Origin: Shewanella morhuae
GTDB lineage: Bacteria > Pseudomonadota > Gammaproteobacteria > Enterobacterales > Shewanellaceae
Assembly: GCF_900156405.1 (NCBI RefSeq)
Contig: NZ_FTNN01000001.1
Location: 355,651-419,650, forward strand
Direction of reading: 5' to 3'
DNA length: 64,000 bases
Every line of letters starts with the position of its first letter. Position 1 is the first letter of the stretch. The position numbers and the translations under genes are program-made. Below the pieces are notes generated by a model. That model had not been told where the DNA came from and did not search any database. It saw only the letters and a program-made list of their open reading frames with translations. Shown here piece by piece: positions 1-8,396 of the stretch.

Positions 1-13
1 ATTACTTTAAAAG

Positions 14-89
14 TGGTGCCCGAACCCGGAATCGAACCAGGGACACGAGGATTTTCAATCCTCTGCTCTACCGACTGAGCTATTCGGGC
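14..89 (-). tRNA. tRNA-Phe (GAA)
   Basis: Read on the minus strand, this 76-nt sequence folds as a complete cloverleaf: a 7-bp acceptor stem (GCCCGAA/TTCGGGC), a D-arm containing AGCTCAGTCGGTAGAGC, an anticodon arm whose loop is TTGAAAA, and a T-arm with GGTTCGATTCC. The anticodon GAA decodes phenylalanine. The 3' CCA is encoded (TGG at 14-16 on the plus strand). It is close in sequence to E. coli tRNA-Phe, with compensating changes in the acceptor and anticodon stems. Confidence 0.97.
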
Positions 90-355
90 AACTAAACTAA
101 GTGTTAGTTTACTACTTTGAACTCGCGGTCTAAGCCATCTCGTTCGAAGTGCGGCTATATTAGCGAGGGAGTTTGACCTCTGCAAGTGCTTTTTCCCAAT
201 TAATAACTCGTTCGGCGGTTTAATGTGCATCTTGGCTGTTTTTTATCTCTTATTTCTGTTAATTCAGGTCAATTTCATTCGTTGACTGTACTTTTTAAGG
301 CAGAGGGATGGTGATGTTTACTATAAATTTATGCTCATAAATCCTAATTATTGGC

Positions 356-380
356 TATCTTTCTAAAATTTAGAAAGATA
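356..380. promoter_or_regulatory. Perfect 12-bp inverted repeat, candidate operator
   Basis: TATCTTTCTAAA and its exact reverse complement TTTAGAAAGATA flank a single central A. No T-run follows, so this is not a terminator. It lies about 100 bp upstream of the cytochrome b561 start, in the only long non-coding stretch (90-479) before that gene. The symmetry suggests a dimeric regulator site, but I cannot name the regulator. Confidence 0.5.
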
Positions 381-479
381 TGGGCGATTTTTACTGATTT
401 TAGTTTTCAAATTTAGACCTATGATAATGAATATTATTTCATGGATGGCATGAAGAAAGTGCGAGTACGGAGTCGCAGT

Positions 480-1031
480 ATGTTTCGAAATAATCAGTTT
501 GCTTATGGGGTAACCGCAATTGTGACTCATTGGCTGAGCGCAATCGTCGTGATTGGGTTGTTTGCCCTAGGAGTGTGGATGGTGGAGTTAACCTACTACA
601 GCACTTGGTACAAAACAGCGCCGCATCTACATAAGAGTATCGGTATTTTACTCTTGGCAGTGACGTTATTCCGCTTATTGTGGCGCTTAGTTAACCCTAA
701 ACCCGTATCAGAGGCGAATCATCAGCTTTGGGAGAAAAAGGCGGCTCACATTGCGCATTTAGCCATTTATGTCTTACTGCTGGTTATTATGTTTGCTGGG
801 ATTCTTATTTCAACGGCAGAAGGGCGTGGAATTATGTTGTTTGACTGGTTTGAACTACCAGGATTTGGCCCTTTTTTTGAAAACCAAGCTGATATAGCAG
901 GCGATATCCATCAATACGCTGCTTATAGCTTAATCGCACTAATCGTGATCCACGCTGCTGGTGCGTTAAAGCATCACTTTATCGATAAAGACGCAACTTT
1001 ACTCAAAATGATTAAATTTAATCGAGGATAA
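480..1031 (+). CDS. Cytochrome b561 family membrane protein (YceJ/CybB type)
   Basis: Small inner-membrane dihaem b-type cytochrome of the prokaryotic b561 family, expected to pass electrons between quinol and periplasmic acceptors. There are four hydrophobic helices. Candidate haem-ligand histidines lie in [19 protein letters not shown] and [10 protein letters not shown], the usual pattern for this family. I chose the ATG at 480 because GGAG lies 7 nt upstream and the product then begins [10 protein letters not shown], a normal start for the family. An in-frame ATG at 441 has no ribosome-binding site and would add 13 basic residues. The gene ends 4 nt before yceI, so the two are an operon, as in E. 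coli yceJ-yceI. The exact electron partner is unknown. Confidence 0.88.
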   Translation: MFRNNQFAYGVTAIVTHWLSAIVVIGLFALGVWMVELTYYSTWYKTAPHLHKSIGILLLAVTLFRLLWRLVNPKPVSEANHQLWEKKAAHIAHLAIYVLLLVIMFAGILISTAEGRGIMLFDWFELPGFGPFFENQADIAGDIHQYAAYSLIALIVIHAAGALKHHFIDKDATLLKMIKFNRG

Positions 1032-1035
1032 TACA

Positions 1036-1611
1036 ATGAAAAAGCAACTGTTAAGCGCACTGATTGGTGCATCTCTATTGGCTCCGATGGCGGCTTCTGC
1101 GGCAGACTATGTCATTGACCGTGAAGGAGCACATGCCTCTATTACCTTCAAAGTAAGTCACTTAGGTTATAGCTATGTCGTTGGTCGCTTTAATGATTTT
1201 AGCGGTGACTTTAGCTATGACGCAGCTAAACCCACTGCGGCTAAAGTGAATGTGACAGTCAATACGCTCAGTGTGGATTCAAACCACGCCGAGCGTGACA
1301 AGCATATTCGTAGCGCTGATTTCCTTAACACGAGTCAATTTGCGCAAGCGACGTTTACCTCAACCACAGTTGAAGATAAAGGTAATGGCGATTTAGTGAT
1401 TAACGGTAACTTAACCTTAAACGGTGTCACTAAGCCATTAGCGATCAATGCCCATGCAGTGGGCGAAGGTCAAGACCCTTGGGGGGGTTATCGTGCAGGC
1501 TTTACTGGCACCACTACGTTTGCGATGAAAGATTTCGGTATCAAAATGGATTTAGGTCCAGCATCAAGCCATGTTGAGTTAGACCTTGTGGTTGAAGGCG
1601 TGCGTAAGTAA
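1036..1611 (+). CDS. yceI: YceI family periplasmic protein
   Basis: Periplasmic lipocalin-like beta-barrel protein of the YceI family, which binds polyprenoid or isoprenoid molecules in characterised homologues. A Sec signal peptide ([22 protein letters not shown], cut near residue 22-23) is followed by [20 protein letters not shown], the typical first strands. The family motif around [16 protein letters not shown] and the C-terminal [21 protein letters not shown] are present. At 191 residues it is full length. GAGGA is positioned 7 nt before the ATG. It is translationally close to the upstream cytochrome b561, suggesting a joint role in lipid-soluble electron carrier handling. A strong terminator follows. 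Confidence 0.95.
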   Translation: MKKQLLSALIGASLLAPMAASAADYVIDREGAHASITFKVSHLGYSYVVGRFNDFSGDFSYDAAKPTAAKVNVTVNTLSVDSNHAERDKHIRSADFLNTSQFAQATFTSTTVEDKGNGDLVINGNLTLNGVTKPLAINAHAVGEGQDPWGGYRAGFTGTTTFAMKDFGIKMDLGPASSHVELDLVVEGVRK

Positions 1612-1638
1612 CGTTCAGTTATTCTTCATTAGATGAAT

Positions 1639-1666
1639 AAAAAAAGCGCCGAAAGGCGCTTTTTTT
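1639..1666. terminator. Bidirectional intrinsic terminator between yceI and yggX
   Basis: Arms AAAAAAAGCGCC and GGCGCTTTTTTT enclose a GAAA tetraloop. A/T tails on both sides let it stop the rightward b561-yceI operon and the leftward mutY-yggX operon. Confidence 0.9.
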
Positions 1667-1696
1667 GGGGCTTTATCGTTAAGTTAACGACAATAA

Positions 1697-1975
1697 TTAA
1701 TCTTGGTCTTTTTCAGGCACAAAACCTTCAATTTCTACTTCTTTACCTTCAAATAGGAAAGCGGTCATTTGTTCTTCAAGAAACTTGCGATCTTCAACAT
1801 TCATCATGTTGAGTTTTTTCTCGTTGATCAGCATGGTTTGCTTTTTTTGCCATAGGCCCCAAGCTTCTTTGCTGATGTTATCAAAAATGCGTTTACCTAA
1901 TTCACCTGGATACAGTTGAAAGTCTAGGCCGTCGGCTTCTTTATCTAAATATACGCAATTGACTGTACGCGCCAT
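1697..1975 (-). CDS. yggX: Fe(2+)-trafficking / oxidative-damage protection protein YggX
   Basis: Small cytosolic protein (92 residues, the usual family size of about 90) that protects iron-sulfur clusters from oxidants and is proposed to traffic Fe(II). The N-terminal [19 protein letters not shown] contains the conserved Cys7. [12 protein letters not shown] and the [16 protein letters not shown] stretch are diagnostic. It starts 2 nt after the mutY stop codon, so it is the second gene of a mutY-yggX operon, an arrangement also found in E. coli. MutY carries a 4Fe-4S cluster, so the pairing makes biochemical sense. Confidence 0.96.
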   Translation of the reverse strand: MARTVNCVYLDKEADGLDFQLYPGELGKRIFDNISKEAWGLWQKKQTMLINEKKLNMMNVEDRKFLEEQMTAFLFEGKEVEIEGFVPEKDQD

Positions 1976-1977
1976 GA

Positions 1978-3069
1978 TTATTCCTTACTGACTGCGGATT
2001 GAATGAGTGATCCAAAATTGGCTAGCACGCGCTCAGTGGCAGCGGCGAGTCCCACTTTGGAAGGATGACTTATGTTATACCAGAGTGACTGGTTTTGTTC
2101 CATGACAGCGTCCACGCTCTCTATATTGCCGTGGATATTATCTAAATTAAGCATCATGGGCTGAATATCTAAATGAAAGTGGCTAAATATATGCCTAAAG
2201 CCGGTTAACCATTCAAGCTGCTGCGTTGCAAACCCTTGCTCTTCGAGGTGAGTTTCTAGGGCGGCTTGGGTGGCAAACTCAGGGAAACACCAAAGTCCAC
2301 CCCAGACCCCCGCTGGCGGACGTTTAGCTAAAAACACTTCATTGTTTTTGACCAGCACTAACATCCACGCTGCTTTGGTTGGTATGGTTTTTTTAGGCTT
2401 TTTGCCAGGGAAATCAGTTTGTCTGCCAATAAGCTGTGCTTTGCAATCAATTGCCACAGGGCAAGCGGCACAGCTAGGTTTGCTACGAGTGCAAATACTG
2501 GCACCGATATCCATCATAGCTTGATTATATTTCTGAATATCTTGCTTTGGCGTATAGGTATCGGTCAGTTGCCACAGTTGCGCTTCAACTATTTTTTGGC
2601 CTGGCCAACCAGCAATGGCGCCGTGTCTTGCCAGCACACGTTTCACGTTGCCGTCGAGAATAGGGTGATGTTGTCCCAGTGATAATAATAATACTGCACC
2701 TGCGGTCGAGCGCCCTATGCCCGGCAGGGCGAGCACTTGTTCAAAATTTGTTGGAAATAATCCCTGATAATCGTTGCGGATGATCTTGGCTGCCTTATGC
2801 AAATTACGCGCTCTCGCGTAATAACCAAGACCAGTCCAATGATGCAGCACTTCATCATCTGGTGCGTTAGCGAGTGCTAACACATCGGGGAAACGCGCCA
2901 TAAATTTAAGATAATAGGGAATAACCGTCGCAACCTGAGTTTGTTGCAGCATGATCTCAGAAACCCATACGCGATATGAGGTTTTATCTTGCTGCCAAGG
3001 GAGGGTTTTACGACCGTGATTGTCGTACCAAGAGACGATACGTGTAGCAAAGGAGGCTGTAGATTTCAT
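1978..3069 (-). CDS. mutY: A/G-specific adenine DNA glycosylase MutY
   Basis: Base-excision repair enzyme that removes adenine mispaired with 8-oxoguanine. Catalytic Glu38 lies in [12 protein letters not shown]. The helix-hairpin-helix is [10 protein letters not shown] (115-124), with catalytic Asp139 in [13 protein letters not shown] 4Fe-4S cluster motif with cysteines at 193, 200, 203 and 209 has the C-x6-C-x2-C-x5-C spacing of the family. The C-terminal third, beginning near residue 230, is the NUDIX-like domain that reads 8-oxoG. The length of 363 residues is normal. It is the first gene of a leftward operon with yggX, divergent from trmB. Confidence 0.97.
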   Translation of the reverse strand: MKSTASFATRIVSWYDNHGRKTLPWQQDKTSYRVWVSEIMLQQTQVATVIPYYLKFMARFPDVLALANAPDDEVLHHWTGLGYYARARNLHKAAKIIRNDYQGLFPTNFEQVLALPGIGRSTAGAVLLLSLGQHHPILDGNVKRVLARHGAIAGWPGQKIVEAQLWQLTDTYTPKQDIQKYNQAMMDIGASICTRSKPSCAACPVAIDCKAQLIGRQTDFPGKKPKKTIPTKAAWMLVLVKNNEVFLAKRPPAGVWGGLWCFPEFATQAALETHLEEQGFATQQLEWLTGFRHIFSHFHLDIQPMMLNLDNIHGNIESVDAVMEQNQSLWYNISHPSKVGLAAATERVLANFGSLIQSAVSKE

Positions 3070-3154
3070 CGGCGCAGTGTAGCGGCAGTTCCCTTCCTAG
3101 ACAAGCGCCAAAGACATGTCATATAGAGGTTAATAAACCGAAAGTCATACTAAA

Positions 3155-3183
3155 TTCGCACTCTCAAATAATCTTGGTATACT
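3155..3183 (+). promoter_or_regulatory. Probable trmB promoter (extended -10)
   Basis: TATACT at 3178-3183 is preceded by TGG, giving an extended -10. TTCGCA at 3155-3160 (4 of 6 to the -35 consensus) is spaced 17 bp away. It lies about 87 bp upstream of the trmB start, in the divergent mutY-trmB gap. Confidence 0.5.
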
Positions 3184-3269
3184 TTCGCCCCATTAGTGCT
3201 TGCACTGTATGTTGAACTTTGGATAATGCCCTTCTTTTATGAGTGTGTTGTCCACTAGACGAGGCAAAA

Positions 3270-3986
3270 ATGAGCGAAGTTACTACCGCTGAATTTAATG
3301 AAGAAGGCAAGTATCTGCGTAAGATCAGAAGCTTTGTCCTAAGAGAAGGTCGCTTAACTAAAGGTCAAGCACACGCTATTGACAGTCAGTGGCCAGCCAT
3401 GGGTTTAGATTACAGCCCAACGCCATTGGTACTGAGTGACGTTTTTGGCCGTGAAGCTGATACAGTGCTAGAAATTGGTTTTGGCATGGGCGCCTCTTTA
3501 GTGCAAATGGCTAAAGACGCACCAGAGCAAAATTTCATTGGTATTGAAGTGCATAAACCGGGTGTCGGTTCTTGCTTAAGCGATGCAGCCATTGCAGAGG
3601 TGACTAATTTACGAGTGTATCACCACGATGCCATGGAAGTATTAGAGCATGCGATTGCTGACAGTTCATTAGCTCGAGTGCAATTGTTTTTTCCAGATCC
3701 TTGGCATAAGAAACGTCACCATAAGCGCCGTATCGTGCAAGCTGAATTTGCAGAGCTTATCCGCGGTAAGCTAAAAATAGGTGGCGTGTTCCATATGGCA
3801 ACCGATTGGGAAGAATATAGCGAACATATGCTGGAAGTGATGCAAGCAGCGCCTGGTTATAAAAACCAGTCGAGTGACGGCACTGTGGTGCCACGCCCTG
3901 ATCATCGTCCACTGACAAAGTTTGAAGCCCGCGGCCATAGACTTGGCCACGGTGTATGGGATCTCATGTTTGAGCGTATCGCTTAA
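3270..3986 (+). CDS. trmB: tRNA (guanine-N7-)-methyltransferase TrmB
   Basis: SAM-dependent enzyme that makes m7G46 in the variable loop of tRNA. The SAM-binding motif is [31 protein letters not shown] is the TrmB signature, with the catalytic/substrate residues in PDPWHKKRH. The C-terminus has [21 protein letters not shown]. The ATG at 3270 is preferred: GAGG sits 5 nt upstream and the protein then begins [23 protein letters not shown]. An upstream in-frame ATG at 3243 would only add an unlikely cysteine-containing extension. It is followed by yggL, as in E. coli. Confidence 0.96.
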   Translation: MSEVTTAEFNEEGKYLRKIRSFVLREGRLTKGQAHAIDSQWPAMGLDYSPTPLVLSDVFGREADTVLEIGFGMGASLVQMAKDAPEQNFIGIEVHKPGVGSCLSDAAIAEVTNLRVYHHDAMEVLEHAIADSSLARVQLFFPDPWHKKRHHKRRIVQAEFAELIRGKLKIGGVFHMATDWEEYSEHMLEVMQAAPGYKNQSSDGTVVPRPDHRPLTKFEARGHRLGHGVWDLMFERIA

Positions 3987-4036
3987 ATTAAATCTTTCAA
4001 TTAATTAGTTTTTTTAACAAAACGGGGAAAATCTTT

Positions 4037-4363
4037 ATGGCAACTAATCGTAGCCGTCGTTTACGTAAGAAAATGCGCGTTGATGAATTCCAAGAGTTAG
4101 GTTTTGATATGGCTTGGTCTTTTGATGCATCAATATCTGAAGCTGATATCGATGCAACGGTAGATAAATTCATCGAAGAAGTGATTGAAGTCCGTAAGTT
4201 AGGTTTCCACGGTGGTGGTCACATTGAATGGGAAGGCATTATTGCAACCCAAACTATCGGCAAATGTACTGAAGAAGACGTCGCGGCTGTTAAGGCTTTC
4301 TGGGCTAAGCAAAACGTGTCTCAGCTTGAAGTTAGCGAACTGTACGACATCTGGTGGGGATAA
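4037..4363 (+). CDS. yggL: YggL family protein (DUF469), ribosome-associated
   Basis: A 108-residue cytosolic protein matching E. coli YggL along its whole length: [23 protein letters not shown] at the start, FIEEVIE in the middle and [11 protein letters not shown] near the end. E. coli YggL has been reported to bind the 50S ribosomal subunit. The basic N-terminus ([10 protein letters not shown]) fits rRNA contact. It sits 50 nt after trmB, and its TAA overlaps the ATG of the glutaminase gene (TAATG), so the two are translationally coupled. Confidence 0.93.
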   Translation: MATNRSRRLRKKMRVDEFQELGFDMAWSFDASISEADIDATVDKFIEEVIEVRKLGFHGGGHIEWEGIIATQTIGKCTEEDVAAVKAFWAKQNVSQLEVSELYDIWWG

Positions 4364-5277
4364 TGCCCGAGTTGGCATTACTTGAGGAAGTGGTCGACAA
4401 AGTTCGACCCTTGCTCGGCCAAGGAAAGGTTGCAAATTATATCCCCGCACTCGCCAGTGTTGATGCTGGCAAATTAGGTATTGCCGTCACAACCGTTGAT
4501 GGCAATACCTTAGGTGCGGGTGATTATCTTGAGCCATTCTCGGTTCAAAGTATCTCCAAAGTTTTCAGCTTAACCTTAGCGTTAACGTTATATGAAGAAA
4601 CCGAAATCTGGAGTCGTGTAGGCAAAGAGCCTTCGGGTCATTCATTCAACTCGTTAGTCCAAGTCGAATTAGAACGTGGCAAACCACGAAACCCATTTAT
4701 CAATGCTGGCGCGTTAGTGATTGCTGACTTATTACAGAGCCGTTTAGGAGCGCCTAAACACAGAATGCTCGAGTTAGTTAGGCAGCTTAGCCAAAATGAT
4801 AAAGTGAGTTTTGATAAACTAGTGGCCGATTCAGAATATCAACACAGCGCGCGCAATGCGGCGATTGCTTATTTAATGAAGTCGTTTGGAAATTTTCAAG
4901 GTGATGTTGATACAGTGCTGCGCACCTATTTTCATTATTGCGCTCTAAAGATGAATTGTGCTGACTTGTCCAAAGCCATGTTGTATTTGGCTAATCGCGG
5001 TAAAAGCATTACAGGGACTGAACTGATTTCTCCGGTACAAACTCGGCAGCTTAATGCTCTGTTGGCGACCTCTGGTTTATATGACGGTGCGGGTGAGTTT
5101 GCCTATCGTGTCGGTATGCCGGGTAAAAGTGGCGTCGGTGGCGGTATCATTGCCGTTATTCCTGGGGAACTGTCGATTTGCGTTTGGTCGCCAGAGCTTG
5201 ATAACCATGGTAATTCACTTGCTGGCACGGCCATGCTTGAGCATTTAAGCCAACGTCTTGGCCGATCTATTTTCTAA
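4363..5277 (+). CDS. glsB: Glutaminase (serine-dependent beta-lactamase fold)
   Basis: Hydrolyses L-glutamine to glutamate and ammonia. It matches E. coli GlsB/YneH across all 304 residues. The catalytic serine lies in [12 protein letters not shown] (S-x-x-K of the beta-lactamase-like fold). [32 protein letters not shown] and [17 protein letters not shown] are conserved binding loops. The start at 4363 overlaps the yggL stop and gives [25 protein letters not shown] nine bases upstream would add only three residues. Linkage to yggL is a local arrangement not seen in E. coli, where glsB lies elsewhere. Confidence 0.95.
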   Translation: MPELALLEEVVDKVRPLLGQGKVANYIPALASVDAGKLGIAVTTVDGNTLGAGDYLEPFSVQSISKVFSLTLALTLYEETEIWSRVGKEPSGHSFNSLVQVELERGKPRNPFINAGALVIADLLQSRLGAPKHRMLELVRQLSQNDKVSFDKLVADSEYQHSARNAAIAYLMKSFGNFQGDVDTVLRTYFHYCALKMNCADLSKAMLYLANRGKSITGTELISPVQTRQLNALLATSGLYDGAGEFAYRVGMPGKSGVGGGIIAVIPGELSICVWSPELDNHGNSLAGTAMLEHLSQRLGRSIF

Positions 5278-5300
5278 TAATCACCGCATTGTTACCATAT

Positions 5301-5342
5301 TAGTACCTTAGTTTATCTAGTTGTAAAATAAGGTACTATTTT
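5301..5342 (+). terminator. Terminator after the trmB-yggL-glsB unit
   Basis: Arms TAGTACCTTA (5301-5310) and TAAGGTACTA (5329-5338) are perfectly complementary around an 18-nt loop and are followed by TTTT. The loop is longer than ideal. Confidence 0.6.
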
Positions 5343-5367
5343 AGCGAAATAGTGTGGAAAATAGTGC

Positions 5368-5395
5368 TTTTGATAAAACCTTGTAGCGTTATAAT
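5368..5395 (+). promoter_or_regulatory. Candidate promoter for the yggN-like gene
   Basis: A consensus TATAAT lies at 5390-5395. The best -35 candidates are TTTTGA (16-bp spacer) or TTGATA (14-bp spacer), both imperfect. The downstream gene starts at 5557. Confidence 0.4.
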
Positions 5396-5556
5396 GCTCG
5401 ATTTTTTATTTAAAGTACTTTAAATCAATTCATTACGATTCTGGCATGTATTCTGCTAAAGATTGCCTAGTTATAGTTAATACCATTAGTTGGGCACTCA
5501 TTTCGTTTATTGGGCCATTTAATTCAAAGGCCACTTCATTTACAGGAATCGTCAAT

Positions 5557-6375
5557 ATGAACATAAATATCGTTAGTGGATTGGTGTTATCAGCCGTGTT
5601 ATTTGGCATGGGTAGCGGGCAATCGACCTTTGCTATGTCGTTTACCGCAGACAAGCGCTGCGACGTGGCGCTTAATTATGATATTAACATTGAACCTAAA
5701 AAAGTTATTGTGAGCGATAACGGGGCTGAGCAATATCGTATCGATAGCAATAAATTATTTGTGCAAGGTAAGCTGGTTAAGTTAAATGATAAACAACAAC
5801 AACAGTTAGTTAGCCAATATGCCGCAGATGTGTCAACACAGGTCCCTGAAGTGGTGAGCTTAGTGAATGATGGCGTGACACTCGCAACGCAAGCGGTGAG
5901 TATGGCGCTCACCCCGCTATTGGGTGATGCCTCAGGTGTACAGATTGATAAGATGATGGATGGCGTACAGAAAAGAGTCGATGGCATAGCCCATCAAGAT
6001 GGCAATAACTTTTATTTAAGTGCCACAGAAGGTTCAATTCAGGATTCTTTTAACAATGAATTTGAGGCTGAAATGGGCCAGATAGTACAAGGCTCATTAG
6101 GTACGATTATGATGACTATGGGTGGACAGTTAATGTCTGCTGATGGCGGCTCTTTTGAGGCGAAAATGAATGCTTTTTCTAAAAAAATGGATGGTTTAGG
6201 TAAGGGGATTGAAAAGCAAATTGAATCACAATCTGACGCCTTAAAATTACGCGCAGATAAAGTGTGCGCTAATATGGAATCACTATTGGTACTAGAAAAG
6301 CAAGTGCGCCAAGAGGTGCCAGAACTTGCACCGTTTCCCTTAACAAAAGCCACTTCGCCAACGGTATTAAAATAA
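5557..6375 (+). CDS. yggN: YggN family periplasmic protein (DUF2884)
   Basis: Predicted exported protein of unknown function in the DUF2884/YggN family. Starting at the ATG at 5557 (AGGA upstream), the first 24 residues form a signal peptide (MNINIVSGLVLSAVLFG...). They are followed by CDVALNYDINIEPKKVIVSDNGAEQYRID. The rest is alternating beta and amphipathic helix, with a Met-rich segment GQIVQGSLGTIMMTMGGQLM and a helical KKMDGLGKGIEKQIESQSDALKLRADKVC. It lies in the trmB-yggL neighbourhood, as in E. coli, which supports the family assignment. An upstream ATG at 5446 would bury the signal peptide and is rejected. Confidence 0.82.
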   Translation: MNINIVSGLVLSAVLFGMGSGQSTFAMSFTADKRCDVALNYDINIEPKKVIVSDNGAEQYRIDSNKLFVQGKLVKLNDKQQQQLVSQYAADVSTQVPEVVSLVNDGVTLATQAVSMALTPLLGDASGVQIDKMMDGVQKRVDGIAHQDGNNFYLSATEGSIQDSFNNEFEAEMGQIVQGSLGTIMMTMGGQLMSADGGSFEAKMNAFSKKMDGLGKGIEKQIESQSDALKLRADKVCANMESLLVLEKQVRQEVPELAPFPLTKATSPTVLK

Positions 6376-6436
6376 AGTATTTTACGCAATTAGCGATGTG
6401 TTTTAAGTAGAAGTCATTCGTTATGCCTTATCATTC

Positions 6437-6475
6437 AAGCCCCTGCACTTACTCGTACCAGGGGCTTTATTTTAA
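6437..6475 (+). terminator. Intrinsic terminator after yggN
   Basis: AAGCCCCTG (6437-6445) pairs perfectly with CAGGGGCTT (6459-6467) around a 13-nt loop and is followed by a T-rich tail. Confidence 0.8.
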
Positions 6476-6802
6476 TATGATTGAATATGAGGTTAAATCG
6501 CCTGTAATACGAATGACTGAGTGGGTTAAGCACTTAACATGACATCACTTACGCTAATTTGGCGTTGAATGTTACATTTTGCAGAGTAATGTTTGGTATA
6601 CTCTTAAAATATAATTAAAAGCTGGCATATCAGTCAGATATTACTCCTACTTTAGTGGATGTTTTTGGTGTAAATCTTCGCCTTTTGTTCGTTAAATGCG
6701 AGATTTCAATGCTGTGGTTATTTTTAAGCAAAGATTGCGCTAAATCATTGTCAATGAACCAAAAATTAATATTATTGTCGTAAACAGCTTAAGGCGACTT
6801 CC
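6476..6802. other. Intergenic region upstream of the LysR gene
   Basis: No ORF with a ribosome-binding site is visible. An extended -10 (TGG-TATACT, 6594-6602) identical to the one before trmB is present but sits 200 bp from the LysR start, so any transcript would have a long leader. No riboswitch was recognised. Confidence 0.4.
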
Positions 6803-7744
6803 ATGTTAGAACTATTAGAACCTATTGCGATTTTTACCCATGTGGCCAGAGCTGGTAGTTTTAGTGCCGCCGCAAGAAGGCTTGGAATTTCTAAGTCAAA
6901 GGTTAGTACACAAGTCGCCGATCTTGAGCATAAACTTGGTGTTCAATTAATCCAACGTACAACGCGCAGTTTAAGTTTGACTGAAGCAGGGCATTTATTG
7001 TACCTACAGGGTGAAGAGCTTCTACGTGATGCAGAACAAGCCATTGCTAGCGTACATAACTTAAATGATGCGACTCGCGGCGTGCTTAAAGTGGGTATTT
7101 CGCAATCATTTGGGGTGATGCATATCATTCCCGCTTTGCCATCCTTTATGGCAAAGCATCCCGAACTAGAGCTACAAGTGAGTTTACTTGACCATAAAGT
7201 TGATGTGGTGAGTGAAGGCTTAGATTTACTGTTAACTATGTCGGAACAATTACCGCTAGGTATGGTTGCAAGACCACTGATGAAGTGCCAGTTTTTATTA
7301 GTCGCCTCTCCTGGCTACATTGCTCAACATGGCGAACCTTCTCGACCAGAACAATTGGTTGACCATAATTGTTTGGTTTATCAAGGTGAGTGGCATGAGC
7401 ACAGTATGTGGCAATTTAAGAAAGGTGATGATTATTGTGAAATTGGCGTATCAGGCAATTTCAGGGTCGATAATGCGCCCGCATTAAAATCTGCCGCTAT
7501 CAGCGGCCTTGGCGTCGTGTATCTGGCGAGTTATCTGATGGAAGATGAAATTCAGAAAGGTACATTAGTCCCGTTACTCAAAGATTGGCAATTGACCCAT
7601 CATTTACCTTTACAGGCGGTTTATCCCCGTCGTAAACACTTAGCCCCTAAGGTCAGTTCCTTTATAGAATTTATTAAAGAACACATAGGAACGCCGCCTT
7701 ATTGGGATGCACCCTATGTCGAATTATTCAGTAAACGTCAGTAA
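6803..7744 (+). CDS. LysR family transcriptional regulator
   Basis: Cytosolic DNA-binding regulator of 313 residues. The N-terminal winged HTH spans about residues 5-65: FTHVARAGSFSAAARRLGISKSKVSTQVADLEHKLGVQLIQRTTRSLSLTEAG, a textbook LysR motif. A linker helix leads into a periplasmic-binding-protein-like effector domain from about residue 90 (VLKVGISQSFGVMHIIPALP) to the end. The sequence most resembles the subgroup near AaeR/DmlR-type proteins with the RTTRSLSLTEAG motif. The inducer and targets are unknown. No divergent partner gene lies upstream. The next gene to the left (yggN) is in the same orientation, so the target is not obvious from context. Confidence 0.92.
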   Translation: MLELLEPIAIFTHVARAGSFSAAARRLGISKSKVSTQVADLEHKLGVQLIQRTTRSLSLTEAGHLLYLQGEELLRDAEQAIASVHNLNDATRGVLKVGISQSFGVMHIIPALPSFMAKHPELELQVSLLDHKVDVVSEGLDLLLTMSEQLPLGMVARPLMKCQFLLVASPGYIAQHGEPSRPEQLVDHNCLVYQGEWHEHSMWQFKKGDDYCEIGVSGNFRVDNAPALKSAAISGLGVVYLASYLMEDEIQKGTLVPLLKDWQLTHHLPLQAVYPRRKHLAPKVSSFIEFIKEHIGTPPYWDAPYVELFSKRQ

Positions 7745-8088
7745 AATAGAAAACATTGTTCACAAAATCGACCCTGTTGAATTATTTAAAAATTAATCCA
7801 TTTACTTTTTCTTTATAATCAGATGGTTGCGTTTTGTTTTTGCGTGTATTTATTAATGGTTTTTTAGTGGATTCTAAAGCTTAAAACGCTAACATTATTG
7901 AAGTCTGTTTTGATTTGAGTACAATGGCAATGGTTGATTCAGAGTGACCTGAGTCCTATACATTTATTGGAAATGACCCCTTTTAATTTTTGTATGCAGG
8001 TCAGCATTAATGCAATTCTGGAGCACCGCCAACAGAAGTTTGAGAACTAAAACCATGTTGGCTTTAAACCATCATCCTAGTTTTTGGT

Positions 8089-8120
8089 TTACCTCAGCTT
8101 TATTGCTGAGGTAATTTTTT
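8089..8120 (+). terminator. Strong intrinsic terminator without an assigned gene
   Basis: TTACCTCAGC (8089-8098) pairs perfectly with GCTGAGGTAA (8105-8114) around a 6-nt loop, followed by TTTTTT. This is typical of the 3' end of a rightward transcript. Confidence 0.85.
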
Positions 8121-8293
8121 ATGGATGATCTGGATCTTATAAAAAATTTACTCCTTATTTTTAGTCCCGCTAAAGCCACTATTCTGTTTTAAGTGATGTG
8201 AAGACCTGTGTCAGTCCACACATAAAGCAATAGTCTAAATAAGTGGCATACCGTGAGATGGGTTGTGTTATCTAGCTTGGTAATAAACCCAAT

Positions 8294-8320
8294 AAAAAAG
8301 CCACTAAAAGTGGCTTTTTT
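8294..8320. terminator. Bidirectional terminator downstream of the DUF885 gene
   Basis: AAAAAAGCCAC and GTGGCTTTTTT pair perfectly around TAAAA. It would serve the leftward DUF885 gene ending at 8397 and could also back up the terminator at 8089. Confidence 0.85.
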
Positions 8321-8396
8321 ATTGAACGTTGTTTAACGCTTCACTGGTATTTCTAACTATAAGACATTGGTAAAAGCGCTTTATAATTCAATACTA

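Larger units (their letters stand above)
7745..8396. other. 652-bp intergenic region with an orphan terminator
   Basis: No convincing protein-coding ORF is seen. The region contains a strong rightward terminator at 8089-8120, 345 bp after the LysR stop and not adjacent to any listed gene, and a bidirectional terminator at 8294-8320 near the DUF885 gene end. Either the LysR mRNA has a long 3' UTR or a small RNA is encoded between about 7900 and 8120. Confidence 0.45.

Noticed and set aside
441..479. Upstream ATG for cytochrome b561
   Set aside because: No Shine-Dalgarno, and it adds a basic extension unlike the family. The ATG at 480 has GGAG at a good spacing.
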